From NCBI GenBank assembly GCA_003427395.1, contig BFEA01000047.1:2884066-2948065 (forward strand): a DNA stretch of 64,000 bases. The letters are read 5' to 3'. This document shows positions 11,833 through 21,883 of this stretch, piece after piece. Under the pieces are notes generated by a model. The model did no database searches, was not told where the DNA came from, and saw only the letters and a program-made list of their open reading frames with translations. Position 1 is the stretch's first letter; every line of letters begins with the position of its first letter. The DNA comes from Chara braunii (Eukaryota; Streptophyta; Charophyceae; Charales; Characeae). A program made the translations under genes and the position numbers.

Positions 11833-13663
11833 GTGCCCCATTGCGTACCCGATGAAATTCATCACCTCATCGTGGATATTCTGAAAGAATACCAGGGTGC
11901 GATTAGCATGACAGACACAGATATCGGACTGTCGCTCGTCATACAGCACGAAATTCAGACCGGGAACCATCCCCCGATCCACTGTAAGCCCTACAGATAC
12001 TCGCTGGTAGAACGAAGGACGGCTCTTCAACGGATCCGGGAGTTCGAAGCCAATGGATGGATCGAACTTGCTACTGGGCCATGGTCATTTCCAATAGTAC
12101 TAGTGCCAAAGAAGAACGGGTCGATTCACATATGCATCGATTATCGCAAGCTGAATGATATCACACGATCAAAGATGTGTATCCCCTTCCCCGGATTGAT
12201 GATTTGTTGGATGCGATTGGATGTGCTAATTATTTTAGTAAATTTGATATTCGCCATGGTTTTCATCATATTCTGGTTAAGGAGGAGGATCGACCGAAAA
12301 CGGCATTCGTATTGTTTGAAGGCACGTGGCAGTGGGTTCGGTGTCCGATGGGGATTTGCAATGCGCCTACCACGTTTCAGCGTGCTATAAATGTGACGTT
12401 TCAAATTTCGCCAACAAGACGCGACTGACTCAGGGGATGATTAACTTTTGCGTCATCGTGTACATGGACGACATCCTGGTCTATTCGGAGACTTATCACG
12501 GGCACGCACAACGCATCGAGTGGACGCTGGGAGCTCTAAGAGATGCTGGGTTCAAGATCGCGCTCGAGAAGAGCGAGTTTTTCCTCTCGGAAATCTCGTT
12601 CTTGGGTGACGTGGTGACACGTGGAGGACTGCGGCCAGATTCAAGAAAGGTCGCGACGGTGAAAGACGCCCCTGTTCCTACGTCACTAACGCAGGTTCGA
12701 GCTTTCTTGGGACTAACATCGTACTACCATCGCTTCATCAAGGGCTTCGCCGCGATAGTGCGGCCTCTGACGAACCTACTACGAAAAGACCAGCCCCTCA
12801 GTTGGGACGCAGAGTGTGAACAGGCCTTCACCACCCTCAAGGACGTTCTGGCGATAACACCTATTTTGATCCGGCCGAACTCTACGAAGCAGTTCATTCT
12901 TATTACGGACTGGCAGCCAGAGGCGATGTCCGCTATTCTAGCGCAGAAGGGGAACGACGGCCGAGAACACGTCATCGAGTACGCGTCTCGTACAGTGTCA
13001 GACGAGCGAAGGAACAATTCAGCCCCGCAGGATGAATGCTATGCCGTGGTCTGGGGGATTCAGCACTTCCATCCGTATCTCTACGGACAGGATCATGAGC
13101 CATTGTTGGCTCTCAAGAGGCTCACTAATTACACGGGTATGATTGGACGGTGGGCGGTGCGCCTACAGGAGTACGATTGCGACATCATCCATCGAAAGAC
13201 AGAGAGGCACGACATTGCGGACGGACTGACACGTCTGCACCAACCGGCTAGGGTACCTAAAGACGAAGAAATCATTCCGTGGAAGGAACCGGAATCGGCG
13301 AACGGGCCCAAGTACGGACAAGTGGTGGTTCTCCCACGTGGTAAGAAGCAGGCACGCGACAACGGGGGTAACCTTGCAACTCCTCTCTTTCCCCTCTCAA
13401 CTTCATCTCTTCCCTCTCTTCCCGATAAATTTTGCTATTTTTGCGAAGCGATTTCACGTGTTTATTCCGTTCCTATGCATCCTACAGGGGAAGGATACGT
13501 CGAGTGGGTAGATTGTCGGCAGTGTGTCACGCGAGCCCATGGCTCCTGCATTCAGTATAGAAATGGCGATAAGCCTTGGCTGCGCCCCTTGTGTCGAGTC
13601 GATAAGATCTCGACTGAGGCCCGATTTCTCGACGCCACGTCAGAAGGGTTAGAAAAGATCTAA
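11833..13663 (+). pseudogene. Gypsy reverse transcriptase, RNase H and PHD-like finger
   Basis: RT copies element RNA and RNase H degrades it. RT begins with HEIQTGNHPPIHCKPYRYS and contains WSFPIVLVPKKNGSIH and CIDYRKLN. Then come YPLPRIDDLLDAI, KTAFVLFEGTWQWVRCPMG and the catalytic YMDD at 12461-12472. Two frameshifts (near 12165-12180 and 12395-12430) break it. The RT connection (LGLTSYYHRFIKGF) and an RNase H domain follow; the usual TDAS at the RNase H start is TDWQ. Past RNase H, 13433-13593 codes for C-2-C, 23 residues, C-2-C-4-H-2-C, 11 residues and a final half-pair, the spacing of a PHD finger, with Arg for the seventh ligand. PHD fingers usually read histone tails; that role here is inference. 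Confidence 0.85.
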
Positions 13664-13872
13664 AAATTTAGAAGGGCCGAGGTATGGACGGATATTGCTT
13701 TGATTGCCACCTTGGTAGGTAACGCCCTCCAGGACTTCACTAAGGAGGACCGGAGGAGGGCCAACGCAAGGGCTTGGGATTATCGTTGGAACGAGGGTCG
13801 ATTAGAAAAACGGAAGACGGGCGGCATGGCGTTTGGATGATAGTACCGCACCCGTTCATGAGGTATGACTAG
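13664..13872 (+). other. Pol linker before integrase
   Basis: This is degraded coding sequence with stops between the PHD-like finger and the integrase zinc domain. Short pieces such as WDYRWNEGRLEKR remain. Confidence 0.4.
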
Positions 13873-15051
13873 GTTAAGACGACGCATGAGGAAACAGCAG
13901 CCCATTTCGCCGTATGGATCACAGAAGCGGTGATCGAAAAAAATGAATGGTATTGGTCCAATATTCGCGACGATGTGAAATTCATCGTCCAGAACTGTCA
14001 GGTCTGCACCGCTGACAAGGCGCCGATTCAGCCACCAAGATCGATAGTATCGGCGGTAGCTAAACGACCTTTTCAAAGGATTAGTATGGACACTACTGAT
14101 GTTGTGGTGCCCCCTGGACCTAATAGCTGTGAGTATTCCATCCTACTGGTGTTTGTAGACCATTTCTCGAAATGGATTGAGGCATATCCGTGTCGAACGC
14201 GACAGGAGGCTGAAATCGCGCGATACGTCAACCGGTTCCTCGGAATGCATAAGGATACGGAAGAAATCCTGACCGATAATGGGGTAGAATTCAGAGGGGA
14301 AGTTTTGAAGAACCTGGTCGTGCACGGCGTCGCCATTCGGAATACTGCACCCCACATGTCACAGTCTAACGGGCTGGTAGAAAACGCAAATCGGGTGATA
14401 AAGACAGCGCTACGACGAAACATCGCGGCACGGGACCCGAGGCCTTGGCCCGATATCATAGATCATATCCTGGCGGTCCATCGGGGAACACCCCACGAAT
14501 CGACGGGCCTGAACACCTTTCAATTACGGACCAATAGTGTGGCCTGTGTTTCAATACCGAGCCTCCCGGATGAATCTTCATTGAACCGACGGCCCACGAG
14601 GGCCACGGTTTGAGACAAGGCCAAGCGGCACCTAGAACCGATGGAGCGGTCCCTTCCCCGATTAGCCCGAAAACGCCAATAGATGACCGAATTGGCCCAA
14701 GGCCGACAGGTCCGTAGCTACGAAGCCTGAAATGGGAATGCAGGACAACGGCCCCAGTATAAGTTAGGGGACATCGTGCAGGTAAGGAAATGTGCTCGCC
14801 AGGGTAAGGTAGCGCCACGATTCTTCGGGCGATTTCGCGTGGTCGAGCTTGGACCGAACGGCGTGAACACCGTGCAGCTTGTGCCTGAGGTTTCCGGCAG
14901 CCGATCAGCTCGACCGATCACTCGCCACGTGTCCTACCTAGGCCTCTCCCCTCCTCTCCATCCCCAGCTTCGTTTGTCTCCTCCTCCGCTGAGGAAGAGG
15001 ACGACGACTGCTTATCGTCCGCTTATCCTCCTCTGTCTCACTCTTTCTTAG
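13873..15051 (+). pseudogene. Gypsy integrase
   Basis: Integrase inserts the DNA copy into the host genome. The zinc domain is visible as H-x5-H (THEETAAHF) and C-x2-C (NCQVC). The catalytic core keeps all three acidic residues: Asp in RISMDTTDVV, Asp in ILTDNGVEF and Glu in SNGLVENANR. The frame is open to TGA at 14611. It continues in the same phase past three stops to a C-terminal SH3-like/GPY-type module (YKLGDIVQVRK then RFFGRFRVVELGPNGV) ending near 15051. No chromodomain follows. The core looks intact, but the tail is cut off by stops. Confidence 0.85.
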
Positions 15052-15076
15052 ATACTCCGTCCCCATCATCATCGCC

Positions 15077-15565
15077 ATGAGTTTTTTCACCGAAAGGGTT
15101 CTCGGCGAGCACATGCTGGCGCCACGTGGCGACATTTCGGCAATCCGGCAGGTCTGTCATCCGCGGATCAGTCCAGATCTTCTTCGGTTCGCACAGTTCT
15201 TCAGCACAACAGGGGTGTATGCAGCGGTGGAATTCCGTTTTACGACTCATCGTCAGGCACTCGTTCTTGCCGAAGCATCGGCTTATCTTCGGTTGTCCAC
15301 GCCTGGAGTCAGCCACGTGTCGACCGTGGTCGTCTTCAGCGATGACATTAGCGTAGTAGATCCTCTACGACATACGGACATTCGGGCGGAGCTGCGGAAG
15401 TGGGGTCAGCAGTTGGCGGCAAAGTGGGATCAGTGGCTTACGCGGCACGGTGACAATCTCGTCGTCACCGACAGCATCGACGTCGAAGGGCTCCGTACGT
15501 CCCGATACGAGCCACCGGTGGCGTTTCCAGAACTCATCCCCTTTCAACGCCCTCAAAGAACCGAT
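15077..15565 (+). CDS. Gypsy accessory ORF A, unknown function
   Basis: The ATG at 15077 (MSFFTERVLGEHML) opens a frame of about 163 residues up to the conserved IPFQRPQ. In the second element the homologous frame ends there with a TGA that overlaps the ATG of ORF B. In this copy the corresponding ATG is AAG, and the frame runs on meaninglessly to 15745. The protein is soluble in appearance, with no signal peptide or membrane segment, so it does not look like an envelope protein. No known family is recognised. It lies in the position where env-like genes sit in some Gypsy elements. Confidence 0.55.
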
Positions 15566-16620
15566 CCCAGCTATCTAGCTTTGCTCTCCCCTCTCTCTTC
15601 CCTACCTTCTGGCAATCTAGCCTTTGCCCCCGTCTCTCCTTTCGTCTGGAATCACTCGTTGTCCCCCTCCTCGATCGAAGACAGTGGGAACAGTGGTGCG
15701 AGCACTTCATCGATCTCTCGGTGTGTCTGGTCGGGGTGCAACTGACGTGGACGCGGGACATCGAGCACCGCGCCTGGATTGAATACGTGGAGCTGCTGAT
15801 CGTCCAAGCCTGGAGGACGGAGGTGGAGGGGGACCTTCTCGGATTTCTCTTCGGATTGGTGCAGCCCGGCCATCGACAACTGATCGTGGGGGAACTCACA
15901 ATCCCCCTCGCACAACTGGTCGACGATCTCCCCCTCGACATTATCTCGCAGTGTAATGAAAGCCCAGTCCCGCGCGTCATTTCGCGAACACTGACGCCCT
16001 ATCTGAAGTGGTCGGCTTGTCTTGAAGAGCAGGGAGGGAACAACAACCCGCCATCGCAAGCCGAGTACCTGAACCCGCGAAGGATAATTGACATCTCCTT
16101 CTTCCAGCCTCACACAACCTCCGAAGATGAATTACTAACGTTGGAAGAGGAAGAAGAAGAGAACGAAGAAGAGGACGAGGGGGAAGAAGAAGAAGAGACC
16201 CTAGAAGAAGGGAGTTACAGCGAGCATAGCGAGGGAGAGCAGAGCGAAGAAGAAGAAGAAGAGGACGAGGAGCAAGAGGAGTCTGAGTGGGAAAATTTAG
16301 GCGAGGAAGCAAGCCGCACAGAGGCCAAGGAGGAAGATCCAGAGGCGACGGCGCGGCGCAGAGAAGAGATCGCGGCTGGTAAACAACCGCTAGAGTACGC
16401 AAGTGGAACGAATCTGCCAATCTCAGACGATCCGGCCAAGGACCCGGAGCCGCCCAAGCCAGAGGATGGGGACCCTGTTGCGGAGACTTCGAGCGCACCG
16501 GCCAGGCGGCGGCGAAGTCGATCCCCCTCCCCCTCCACCTCCCCCCGTCCGACAGTTCGAACTCGTACCGATACGGGGCATCGGGCTTCGTCCTCGGTCC
16601 TTATCCCATCGTCCCCTTGA
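15559..16620 (+). CDS. Gypsy accessory ORF B, acidic and RS-rich
   Basis: The frame matches the second element's ORF at 31355 onward. The conserved N-terminal half contains FPTFWQS, LTWTR, EYVELLIVQAWRTEVEGDLL and RTLTPYLKW. Next comes a Glu-rich tract (16144-16300) with long Glu runs. After it come ARRREEIAAGK, a Pro/Asp-rich segment and an Arg-Ser-Pro tail (RRRRSRSPSPS). The start codon seen in the other copy has mutated to AAG here. No domain is recognised; acidic plus RS-like tails occur in nucleic-acid-associated proteins, but the role is unknown. Confidence 0.55.
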   Translation, partial: NRSQLSSFALPSLFPTFWQSSLCPRLSFRLESLVVPLLDRRQWEQWCEHFIDLSVCLVGVQLTWTRDIEHRAWIEYVELLIVQAWRTEVEGDLLGFLFGLVQPGHRQLIVGELTIPLAQLVDDLPLDIISQCNESPVPRVISRTLTPYLKWSACLEEQGGNNNPPSQAEYLNPRRIIDISFFQPHTTSEDELLTLEEEEEENEEEDEGEEEEETLEEGSYSEHSEGEQSEEEEEEDEEQEESEWENLGEEASRTEAKEEDPEATARRREEIAAGKQPLEYASGTNLPISDDPAKDPEPPKPEDGDPVAETSSAPARRRRSRSPSPSTSPRPTVRTRTDTGHRASSSVLIPSSP

Positions 16621-16976
16621 CTACCTCACCTTCCGACAGATCACCACCGCCGCAATCCCTTTCCGATCGACACCTTCCGCCTACGTGGCACCCTCGACCG
16701 CGGCCGCAGGATCCTAGTCCGCGGCCGACCCCCTAGGCCACAGGCCCGCGGCCGAGTTTGCTCGCGGCCGCGCCACGCCCAGGCGGGGGTGCGCGCTCGA
16801 AATTGGTGCACGCGATCGACCTGCGCACGTCGGCCGCTATCGGCCTGCATTAAGAAAATAAAAAAAAAAAAAATGGGGGGGTTGTTTTCGATAGGTAGCA
16901 AAAAAAATAAAAAAAAATAAAAAAATTAAAAAAATTAAAAAAAAATAGATATTCATTTGTTGATTGTTTTTTTGAA

Positions 16977-16980
16977 TGAC

Positions 16981-17018
<38 letters not shown>

Positions 17019-17026
17019 ATTGATTG

Positions 17027-17059
<33 letters not shown>

Positions 17060-17140
17060 GATTGATTGATTGATTCATTGATTGATTGATTCATTGATGA
17101 TTGATTAATTGATTGATTGATCGATTGATTTTTTTGTTTT

Positions 17141-17185
<45 letters not shown>

Positions 17186-17187
17186 GA
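16977..17187. repeat. (GATT)n microsatellite
   Basis: Imperfect GATT/GATTGATGATT repeats run up to the gap edge and are the likely reason for the assembly break. Confidence 0.95.
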
Positions 17188-18163
17188 NNNNNNNNNNNNN
17201 NNNNNNNNNNNNNNNNNNNNNNNNNNNNNNNNNNNNNNNNNNNNNNNNNNNNNNNNNNNNNNNNNNNNNNNNNNNNNNNNNNNNNNNNNNNNNNNNNNNN
17301 NNNNNNNNNNNNNNNNNNNNNNNNNNNNNNNNNNNNNNNNNNNNNNNNNNNNNNNNNNNNNNNNNNNNNNNNNNNNNNNNNNNNNNNNNNNNNNNNNNNN
17401 NNNNNNNNNNNNNNNNNNNNNNNNNNNNNNNNNNNNNNNNNNNNNNNNNNNNNNNNNNNNNNNNNNNNNNNNNNNNNNNNNNNNNNNNNNNNNNNNNNNN
17501 NNNNNNNNNNNNNNNNNNNNNNNNNNNNNNNNNNNNNNNNNNNNNNNNNNNNNNNNNNNNNNNNNNNNNNNNNNNNNNNNNNNNNNNNNNNNNNNNNNNN
17601 NNNNNNNNNNNNNNNNNNNNNNNNNNNNNNNNNNNNNNNNNNNNNNNNNNNNNNNNNNNNNNNNNNNNNNNNNNNNNNNNNNNNNNNNNNNNNNNNNNNN
17701 NNNNNNNNNNNNNNNNNNNNNNNNNNNNNNNNNNNNNNNNNNNNNNNNNNNNNNNNNNNNNNNNNNNNNNNNNNNNNNNNNNNNNNNNNNNNNNNNNNNN
17801 NNNNNNNNNNNNNNNNNNNNNNNNNNNNNNNNNNNNNNNNNNNNNNNNNNNNNNNNNNNNNNNNNNNNNNNNNNNNNNNNNNNNNNNNNNNNNNNNNNNN
17901 NNNNNNNNNNNNNNNNNNNNNNNNNNNNNNNNNNNNNNNNNNNNNNNNNNNNNNNNNNNNNNNNNNNNNNNNNNNNNNNNNNNNNNNNNNNNNNNNNNNN
18001 NNNNNNNNNNNNNNNNNNNNNNNNNNNNNNNNNNNNNNNNNNNNNNNNNNNNNNNNNNNNNNNNNNNNNNNNNNNNNNNNNNNNNNNNNNNNNNNNNNNN
18101 NNNNNNNNNNNNNNNNNNNNNNNNNNNNNNNNNNNNNNNNNNNNNNNNNNNNNNNNNNNNNNN
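17188..18163. other. Assembly gap (976 N)
   Basis: All bases are N. Apparent frames across it are artefacts. Confidence 1.
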
Positions 18164-18227
18164 GGCCGCGATCGAGAATCTCGGCCGCAGCGGCCGAAAT
18201 GGCCGCGGGTGTCACATAGCCTTCCGC

Positions 18228-18632
18228 CTCTTCTACGCCACCCGCCTTGCCGTTACAGTACACCCGCATCCCTCTACTCGGTGTGCCACCCCTGTCTTTT
18301 GTCTTCATGTCCTTCTCTTCAGTGCCGCGTGGCGGGCCCACAACATAATCGAGGTCTACTGCATGATTACAGGGACTATCCCCGCATGCGAAAACCACGA
18401 TCGCTTCCGCATGGCACTCTTCCGAACCTTCACCACCCTCTACCCTGACTATCTCGCATTCCTTCCTCATAGTGGTACCCGATTCCCTCGCTTTCATCAG
18501 ATCATCCGATATCAGGAGCTTCCGGTGACAGTGGCGGGAATAGAAAATTTCCTACCCCCGCTCCCGACTAACCCACCCCCTCGCCATGCCCCCGTGTATC
18601 GCCTCCCCTTCCCCCTCCCTGGCGGTTATTGA
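18228..18632 (+). CDS. Gypsy accessory ORF C, unknown function
   Basis: The C-terminal 110 residues are clearly homologous to 32524-32868 in the second element. Shared motifs are HVLLFS, EVYC, ITGTIPAC, ALFRTF, TLYPDYLA, LPHSG and IIRY, with LPPLP near the end. Many differences between the copies are conservative, so the frame was probably under selection. The start is obscured by the hAT-like insertion and gap upstream. There is no signal peptide or obvious membrane segment. It is the last frame before the 3' LTR. No known family recognised. Confidence 0.55.
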   Translation, partial: LFYATRLAVTVHPHPSTRCATPVFCLHVLLFSAAWRAHNIIEVYCMITGTIPACENHDRFRMALFRTFTTLYPDYLAFLPHSGTRFPRFHQIIRYQELPVTVAGIENFLPPLPTNPPPRHAPVYRLPFPLPGGY

Positions 18633-18901
18633 TGCACCGTTGGTTGGCGCGTGCCACGGCGATGGCACATATAATCCCCTCCTATGATTGAAGAGAGCCC
18701 TTCCTGAGGAATTTATAGGAGAGAGCCACGTTTGCCACACCGGATGACTTCCACACTTTTTCACACGGTAGGTGGCAACGTAGAGAGCTCCACGCGTCGA
18801 CCGATTAGAGAGATCGACACGTGTTGTGATGTCAAGCAAGCGGGAGCTTGCTTAAGATTAAAACCCCTTGGGCGTCACATATATGACGAACTACTTTTTG
18901 T

Positions 18902-18923
18902 GTCGCGCGATTTTCTGCGCGAC
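18902..18923. other. LTR 5' hairpin
   Basis: GTCGCGC and GCGCGAC flank an 8-base loop. The same inverted repeat is present at 6358 onward, and a weaker form is in copy 1. It could act in the DNA or at the 3' end of the RNA; function is not known. Confidence 0.5.
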
Positions 18924-19639
18924 GACAATGAGGGGTCCTAAGATGGGAAGGATGGGCCAATTACGGGAGATCGGGATCGAAGGGAAATTGTGTCGGTGTC
19001 CTCGCTTCTTCATCTTTTTGCGTCGCTTCTTTTTGGATGGCTGGGTCGGGCAAGTCCCGAGATGGCCGATTGAGTGGTTGTCGCGCCGACAAAGGCGCGA
19101 TTAATAATGTTTGACGTCGTTCCTTTCTTGTTCTTTTGTCAGGTCTTCGGCGCGGAGATCGCACGGGGAGTTTTGCTTCTTTTTGAATTTCTTTTTTCGA
19201 ATCTTGTCGAGCCCTCGATGGCTCTTGGAATTTCGAACTTTCTTTTCGGAATTTGCGTTTTATTGAAGTTCTTTAGCTAGGAATTTAGAAATTTAGGAAT
19301 TCAGGATTTCTTTTGCCGCGCGTTGCCTTTTTGCTCGTGCGCTTCTTTTTGCGGCTGCAACGGAGCTCTGATTAGTCGGCGCCCTTAATCTTGCGTGTAA
19401 CCGTAATTTTGGGCAGGGCGCCCTCGTAACTGTATCTTTCTTCTTGAGCTTCGTCTTTCCCGCTCTCTCTCTCTCCTTTGTTGTGTCTATCTGGTCCGTG
19501 GGCTGCATGATCGGATCGATGCGTGGAGAGTGGCTACGTCCCCCACGCCGCGGTCTGGCCCTGCAGAACGCAGGCAATCCCTTCCCTTCTCTCTTCCTAA
19601 GTCCTTGCAATTTTGTGTTCTTCGCGCATGCATGCACGC

Positions 19640-19647
19640 TATAAATT
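19640..19647 (+). promoter_or_regulatory. LTR TATA box, copy 3
   Basis: TATAAATT lies in the same GCATGCATGCACGC context as in copy 2. Confidence 0.6.
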
Positions 19648-19834
19648 TCGGTTGCGCGATTAGATAACTCTCTTAACCAGTTGCTGGAAGCTCGGGGTAG
19701 CGCGATCAGTGAGGGTCGACTCATGAGCAATGTAAGAGATAAGTTGAAGTGGGAGTCGGGCGACCCGACGAGCTGGTGCCGAATGCGCGGGGTTGACGCG
19801 TGGGGCTACGACGGACTGTAATGAGCGGGCGAAC

Positions 19835-20390
19835 GAGAGATGGTTAACGGGTGCATATATTTTTAGGTCTCCTTTCAGGCAGTTCAACCACTTTAGGTTA
19901 CTACACTTTTGGATTGTGTGTGGATCCATACATGGGGTTGTCTGAAACCGCCTTCAGGCAGTTCAGCCACTTTCAGGTTGATCCATTGCAAATGGTGGGA
20001 TGGGGGTACCTGAAACCCCTTTCAGAAGCTTCAGCCACTTCAGCGGTTTCAGGTCCACACCTGAAATTCCTGAAATGTCCTGAAATGGCTGAAGCTTCTA
20101 AAAGGGGTTTTAGGTACCCCCATCCAACCATTTGGATGGGGGTACTTGAAACCCCATTCAGAAGCTTCAGCCACTTCAGCGGTTTCAGTTCCCCACCTAA
20201 AATTCCTGAAATGACCTGAAGTGGCTTAAAAAACAGGCAAAAAAAAAAAAAAAAAAAAACCATAAGACTTGTCCTGCAAACCACCCGAAACTTCTGGAAT
20301 GACCTGAAGTGTCTTCAGGCCATTTCAGCGGTTTCAGACCACTTCAGAATCTTTCATTCTGAAATTTCAGGTGGTCGTTAACCGCGAGTG
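19835..20390. mobile_element. hAT-like MITE, copy e (CTTCAG/CTGAAA arms)
   Basis: This 556-bp segment is absent from the matching place in the 5' LTR. Both sides carry GGGCGAAC (19827-19834 and 20391-20398), an 8-bp target duplication. Near the ends lie GGTTAACG and CGTTAACC as inverted repeats. The interior is a dense, self-complementary array of CTTCAG, CTGAAA and GGTTTCAG, with one A-run. It does not share the core of copies a, b and c. It inserted after the Gypsy element did. Confidence 0.8.
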
Positions 20391-21151
20391 GGGCGAACTT
20401 GACGGATGCAGGAGGACTAAGCGGGATGACGACTTCGCTGGTTGGTGCGTGACGACGGACTGGCCGCATCGGAGAGAGAGGGAGAGAGAGGAAGAGAGAG
20501 TTGAGGTTGATGGACGTGGATTTGCAATTTTCTTTGTCTTTTCTTTTAGTTTTGTATATAAGTTTTCATTTCGGCTCGAGCGATTCGCTCTCATTTCCCT
20601 TCGGCATTTTTGTTTCAATATTGGTCCTTGTATGATGTCTCATTCCGTCTCAGTCCTCCCTCTTTTATGTGTATAGGATGAACGAGTTCGGATGGAATGA
20701 TATATTTGTCCTTTTCGCCTAACCATCATCATTGCTTGTCACTTTGATACGCCATTGTTATGATATGAGTTCTAATGTTTTTGCGATGTCTAATGTGTGC
20801 AATGACGCCTTGCATGCTCGGGAATGATTGTTGTGGGATCACCGAATGATGAGATGATTGGATAGTTGTTCATGACCCGTGGCGGGTTCGCACGCAGAAT
20901 TAACTCTTATTTTTGCGACAGCCAACAGGTCCGGGTACGAGCGAACACCTTGTGGGAATACATGTAAGCGCGCTATGATTTGCGCAGCCTACACGATCGA
21001 TTAACGGACCTGGCACCTTCAGTATCGGGATAGGGGAGGAATTTTCCTTCTCTCAAGCACCTGAGCTGGCAGGAATTTCCGACACCACATCTGGAAATCC
21101 CCCCGTCAGTCAGATGCGTGCGGGAGGCTTCCACAACGCCGCAATAACAAG

Positions 21152-21484
21152 ATGACATACACACGGGACTCAGGGTACTTCGAGCACTGGGAGGGAGAGT
21201 ATCTTAGGCGGAGATATCCGGAATTTCCCTGCCTAACCGAGAACCGGTTGTGCCCCAGGGAGTTTCACTGTGCCGTAACCAGCGATCCGAGGTGCCCCGA
21301 TTACCCAACTACGTATAACACGCAATACTCCATATCCCCCGGCTTCGTCGTTATCGGTGCCAATTTCCCTCCCTTCCATCTCCTCCTCCCGTACCACCAA
21401 CTCACGGTGGTGCCGTGGAATTCCATCGCCCCGTATTGGCCCCACACGCCGTGCAGAAACTGTCGACGACGGGGCCACCGCTGA
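21152..21484 (+). CDS. LTR-encoded protein, copy 3
   Basis: This 110-residue frame opens with MTYTRDSGYFEHWEGEYL and carries the whole conserved block with the final CRNC pair intact. It ends earlier than copy 1 (TGA at 21482). See the copy at 332-724. Confidence 0.55.
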   Translation: MTYTRDSGYFEHWEGEYLRRRYPEFPCLTENRLCPREFHCAVTSDPRCPDYPTTYNTQYSISPGFVVIGANFPPFHLLLPYHQLTVVPWNSIAPYWPHTPCRNCRRRGHR

Positions 21485-21883
21485 ACCACTGAAACTATTG
21501 AGCCTGACCATAGCGTGCGACGCCAAACGCCACGCGTCTGCACCCGGAGGTCCGACTCATAGGAATCGCAACCCTCACGAACAGGCCTCTCCTGGACCAC
21601 CGTCACTAAAACAGATGGATCGGACAGCCCTGGATGCACCGCGCATGCCATCGGCCTTATGCTGCATGACATCGACCGCCATCAGACCAAACGTAACCCG
21701 TCCCTTAGTCTTATTGCACCTATGCCCATGAAACTTTGCCACAGGAGATCTCAGTTCTGATCTGGGACTCCACCGGTGACCCCCACTTTCCCCAAAAATC
21801 CTTAGCACACCCCTTTTCGCACTTCCAGGCCCACATCCCACTCCGATCAGGAAGTCGCGTCGGGCGTGAGGTTAGGTGTCACA

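Larger units (their letters stand above)
16681..18219. mobile_element. hAT-like element, copy d (GCGGCCG arms), interior partly unsequenced
   Basis: The 8-bp target duplication CCTTCCGC is perfect (16673-16680 and 18220-18227). Termini are CTACGTGGCACCC and, inward from the right, CTATGTGACACCC. Both arms are dense in GCGGCCG. The left arm leads into A-rich DNA and a (GATT)n run. The centre is hidden by 976 N. It interrupts the Gypsy element between ORF B and ORF C; the second Gypsy copy lacks it. Confidence 0.85.
6338..21883 (+). mobile_element. Ty3/Gypsy LTR retrotransposon, nearly complete but inactive
   Basis: Two direct repeats of about 2.5 kb flank an internal region coding, in order, for gag with a CCHC finger, protease, RT, RNase H, PHD-like finger and DDE integrase. 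RNase H before integrase is the Ty3/Gypsy order. After integrase come three accessory ORFs of unknown function. The length of about 15.5 kb includes three later insertions (9973-10232, 16681-18219 and 19835-20390). No 5-bp target duplication is visible: the left flank is CTTGT and the right flank TCGTT. The right end abuts a LINE fragment. Stops, frameshifts and a mutated protease site show it is dead. Confidence 0.9.
18882..21883 (+). repeat. 3' LTR of Gypsy element (copy 3)
   Basis: It begins TATGACGAAC (TGTGACGAAC in other copies) and ends GGTGTCACA. It is longer than the 5' LTR because of a 556-bp insertion at 19835-20390. The preceding internal bases (AACCCCTTGGGCGTCACATA) resemble those before LTR copy 4, which helps to define that one as a 3' LTR too. 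Confidence 0.85.

Noticed and set aside
14776-15051. Chromodomain after integrase.
   Set aside because: The segment matches the integrase C-terminal SH3-like module; the aromatic cage pattern of a chromodomain is absent.
17142-18632. Long open frames across the first gap.
   Set aside because: Open only because N codons contain no stop; flanks are GATT repeats and an hAT-like arm.
6338-21883. 5-bp target duplication for the Gypsy element.
   Set aside because: Flanks CTTGT and TCGTT do not match, so recombination or terminal loss is likely.
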